A model generated the notes under the pieces. The model saw nothing but the letters and a program-made list of their open reading frames with translations. It did not search any database and was not told where the DNA came from. The position numbers were made by a program, and so were the translations under genes. Of a DNA stretch of 64,000 nucleotides, positions 62,050-64,000 are shown piece after piece. Every line of letters starts with the position of its first letter. Position 1 is the first letter of the stretch. The DNA is taken from contig NW_027479261.1 in NCBI RefSeq assembly GCF_051014685.1, forward strand, positions 107,170-171,169, written 5' to 3'. The stretch is from Ptiloglossa arizonensis (Eukaryota > Arthropoda > Insecta > Hymenoptera > Colletidae).

Positions 62050-64000
62050 GAGTTTCTACTTTCAGACGCAACAGGAATTTTTGGGTTGGGTCAATCCGTT
62101 CGCGAGATATGGGAGTTTGAAGCCAAGAAATGGTTGAGAAGGCACAAAATTTTTCGCACTTACGCTGCTCCAAACGCTTAACCAGAAAGGCCTAGGGAAA
62201 AAATACACATACCGTTGTAATCGTGCGAGTTTCTACTTTCAGACGCAACAGGAATTTTTGGGTTATGTCAATCCGTTCGCGAGATATGGGAGTTTGAAGC
62301 CAAGAAATGGTTGAGAGGGCAAAAAATTTTTCGCACTTCTGCTGCTCCAAACGCGAAACCAGAATGGCCTAGGGAAAAAGTACACATACCGTTGTAATCG
62401 GGCGAGTTTCTACTTTCAGACGCAGAAGGAATTTTTGGGTTTGGTCAATCCGTTCGCGAGATATGGGACTTTGAAGCTAAGGAGTGGCGGAGAAGACAAC
62501 AAATTTTTCGCAATTCTGCTGCTCCAAACGCTTAACCAGAATGGTATAGGGAAAAAATACACATACCGTTGAAATCGGGCGAGTTTCTACTTTCAGACGC
62601 AACAGGAATTTTTGGGTAGGGTCAATCCGTTCGCGAGATATGGGAGTTTGAACCGAAGAAATGGTTGAGAAGGCACAAAATTTTTCGCACTTCTGCTGCT
62701 CCAAACGCTTAACCAGAAAGGCCTAGGGAAAAAATGCACATACCGTTGTAATCGTGCGAGTTTCTACTTTCAGACGCAACAGGAATTTTTGGGTTATGTC
62801 AATCCGTTCGCGAGATATGGGAGTTTGAAGCCAAGAAATGGTTGAGAGGGCAAAAAATTTTTCGCAATTCTGCTGCTCCAAACGCGAAACCAGAATGGCT
62901 TAGGGAAAAAGTACACATACCGTTGCAATCGGTCGAGTTTCTACTTTCAGACGCAACAGGAATTTTTGGGTTGGGTCAATCCGTTCGCGAGATATGGGAC
63001 TTTGAAGCCAAGAAATGGTTGAGAAGACAACAAATTTTTCGCAATTCTGCTGCTCCAAACGCTTAACCAGAATGGCATAGGGAAAAAATACACATACCGT
63101 TGTAATCGTGCGAGTTTCTACTTTCAGACGCAACAGGAATTTTTGCGTTAGGTCAATCCGTTCGCGAGATATGGGAGTTTGAATTCAAGAAATGGTTGAC
63201 AAGACAATAAATTTTTCGCACTTCTGCTGCTCCAATCGCTTAACCAGAAAGGTACAGGGAAAAAATACACATACCGTTGAAATCGGACGAGTTTCTACTT
63301 TCAGACGCAACTGGAATTTTTGGGTTGGGTCAATCCGTTCGCGAGATATGGGAGTTTGAAGCCAAGAAATGGTAGAGAGGGCAAAAAATTTTTCGCACTT
63401 CTGCTGCTCCAAACGCGAAACCAGAATGGCCTAGGGAAAAAGTACACATACCGTTGTAATCGGGCGAGTTTCTACTTTCAGACGCAACAGGAATTTTTGG
63501 GTTGGGTCAATCCGTTCGCGAGATATGGGACTTTGAAGCCAAGAAATGGTTGAGAAGACAACAAATTTTTCGCAATTCTGCTGCTCCAAACGCTTAACCA
63601 GAATGGCCTAGGGAAAAAATACACATACCGTGGTAATCGTGCGAGTTTCTACTTTCAGACGCAACAGGAATTTTTGGGTTATGTCAATCCGTTCGCGAGA
63701 TATGGGAGTTTGAAGCCAAGAAATGGTTGAGAGGGCAAAAAATTTTTCGCACTTCTGCTGCTCCAAACGCGAAACCAGAATGGCCTAGGGAAAAGGTACA
63801 CATACCGTTGTAATCGGGCGAGTTTCTACTTTCAGACGCAGCAGGAATTTTTGGGTTTGGTCAATCTGTTCGCGAGATATGGGACTTTGAAGCTAAGGAG
63901 TGGTGGAGAAGACAACAAATTTTTCGCAATTCTGCTGCTCCAAACGCTTAACCAGAATGGTATAGCGAAAAAATACGCATACCGTTGTAATCGGGCGAGT
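62050..64000 (+). repeat. Right end: mixed monomers with return of left-type units
   Basis: From about 62 kb the long internal copies stop and monomer classes mix. A unit with 'tttttgcgttaggtc' (near 63138), 'gaattcaag', 'gttgacaagacaataaat' and 'ccaatcgc' appears around 63.13-63.25 kb. That combination otherwise belongs to the left compartment. Near 63373 the usual 'atggttgagag' is 'atggtagagag'. The last unit (near 63960) has the 'gtatagcgaaaaaatacg' form of the left compartment. The array continues past the window edge. Confidence 0.7.

Larger units (their letters stand above)
1..64000 (+). repeat. 177-bp satellite array, about 361 head-to-tail monomers filling the window
   Basis: The same 177-bp unit repeats from the first to the last base, always in the same orientation. 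The landmark 'ttgaag' starts at 1, 178, 355 and 532 and at 63887 after 361 periods. Total drift is -11 bases. I located one-base deletions near 4210, 7034, 12000, 12700, 15535, 20845, 25799, 29340, 30612, 31280, 33580, 59313 and 60905, and one-base insertions near 22611 and 27567, which sum to -11. No foreign insertion, inversion or truncated monomer fits into that account. Arrays of this type, with nucleosome-sized units and higher-order duplications, normally form centromeric or pericentromeric heterochromatin in eukaryotes; that placement is inferred. The family is not one I recognise. Confidence 0.98.

Noticed and set aside
1..64000. A giant gene for a 59-residue-repeat protein
   Set aside because: No single frame stays open for more than about three monomers, indels occur without compensation, and three frames on both strands look equally open.
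1..64000. CRISPR array
   Set aside because: There are no short direct repeats with unique spacers; the entire 177-bp unit is conserved.
1..64000. Trypanosoma brucei 177-bp minichromosome repeat (same unit length)
   Set aside because: Only the length agrees. As I recall that repeat, it is AT-rich, and the commonly used TBR primer sites have no counterpart in this monomer. A direct BLAST would settle it.
1..64000. Human alpha satellite (171 bp) or Arabidopsis 178-bp centromere repeat
   Set aside because: Unit length and sequence do not correspond. The short 'atatggactttg' resemblance to the Arabidopsis repeat is too brief to mean homology.
1..64000. Transposable element, tRNA, rRNA or unique DNA hidden in the array
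   Set aside because: The register account leaves no room for any insertion, and no line departs from the monomer pattern.
1..64000. Whole window as an assembly artefact
   Set aside because: Copies carry distinct private variants and different offsets, as real arrays do. I cannot exclude local false duplications at the near-identical blocks without reads.

Overview
The whole window is one uninterrupted tandem satellite DNA array. I see no protein gene, RNA gene, transposon, CRISPR array or unique-sequence island anywhere in the 64 kb. The unit is 177 bp, always head-to-tail on the same strand. The same landmark (start of 'ttgaag') falls at 1, 178, 355 and 532, and 361 units later at 63887. 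That is 11 bases short of 361 x 177, and the 13 one-base deletions and 2 one-base insertions I located account for all 11. Nothing larger is inserted or lost. The array runs off both edges.

The organism is a eukaryote, judged from satellite architecture alone: a nucleosome-sized unit, nested higher-order repeats, and very recent multi-kilobase duplications. This is typical of centromeric or pericentromeric heterochromatin. I do not recognise the family and cannot name a lineage. The first monomer is about 45% GC with 9 CpGs, close to expectation (no CpG depletion). Many monomer variants are nevertheless CpG transitions, which hints at some germline CpG methylation.

Layout. About 1-36.8 kb (left compartment) mixes many monomer classes, including forms with 'gagaataaattttt', 'gatgcaatagg' or 'gatgaaatagg'. 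It contains large near-identical copies: 4753-9426 with 13246-17919; 9399-12306 with 18246-21153; 17845-22646 with 22801-27602; and 30974-33293 with 33274-35593. About 36.8-63.1 kb (right compartment) lacks those classes and has others ('gagatgacaac', 'caggtattt', 'ggaacttttgg', and a marker 'aatcggttcgcg...tggcac'). It is arranged in nested 4-, 6-, 12-, 18-, 31- and 60-monomer copies. A left-class monomer reappears at about 63.13 kb.

The apparent open reading frames are a consequence of the period. Because 177 is exactly 59 codons, any frame without a stop in one monomer stays open into the next. ORF lengths therefore climb in steps of 59 residues (75/134, 77/136/195, 104/163, 111/170). Most of these ORFs start at TTG, and three of the six frames are involved. 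I treat none as a gene.

The most interesting signal is a 17-bp motif once per monomer, gttcgcgagatatggga (first copy 159-175). It matches 8 of the 9 constrained positions of the mammalian CENP-B box core (NTTCGNNNNANNCGGGN), and the one mismatch is C to T at a CpG. It also carries an NruI site (TCGCGA) in most monomers. Duplication boundaries were found by reading and comparing lines, not by a full alignment, so edges may be off by a few bases and 'near-identical' means no or few differences seen.
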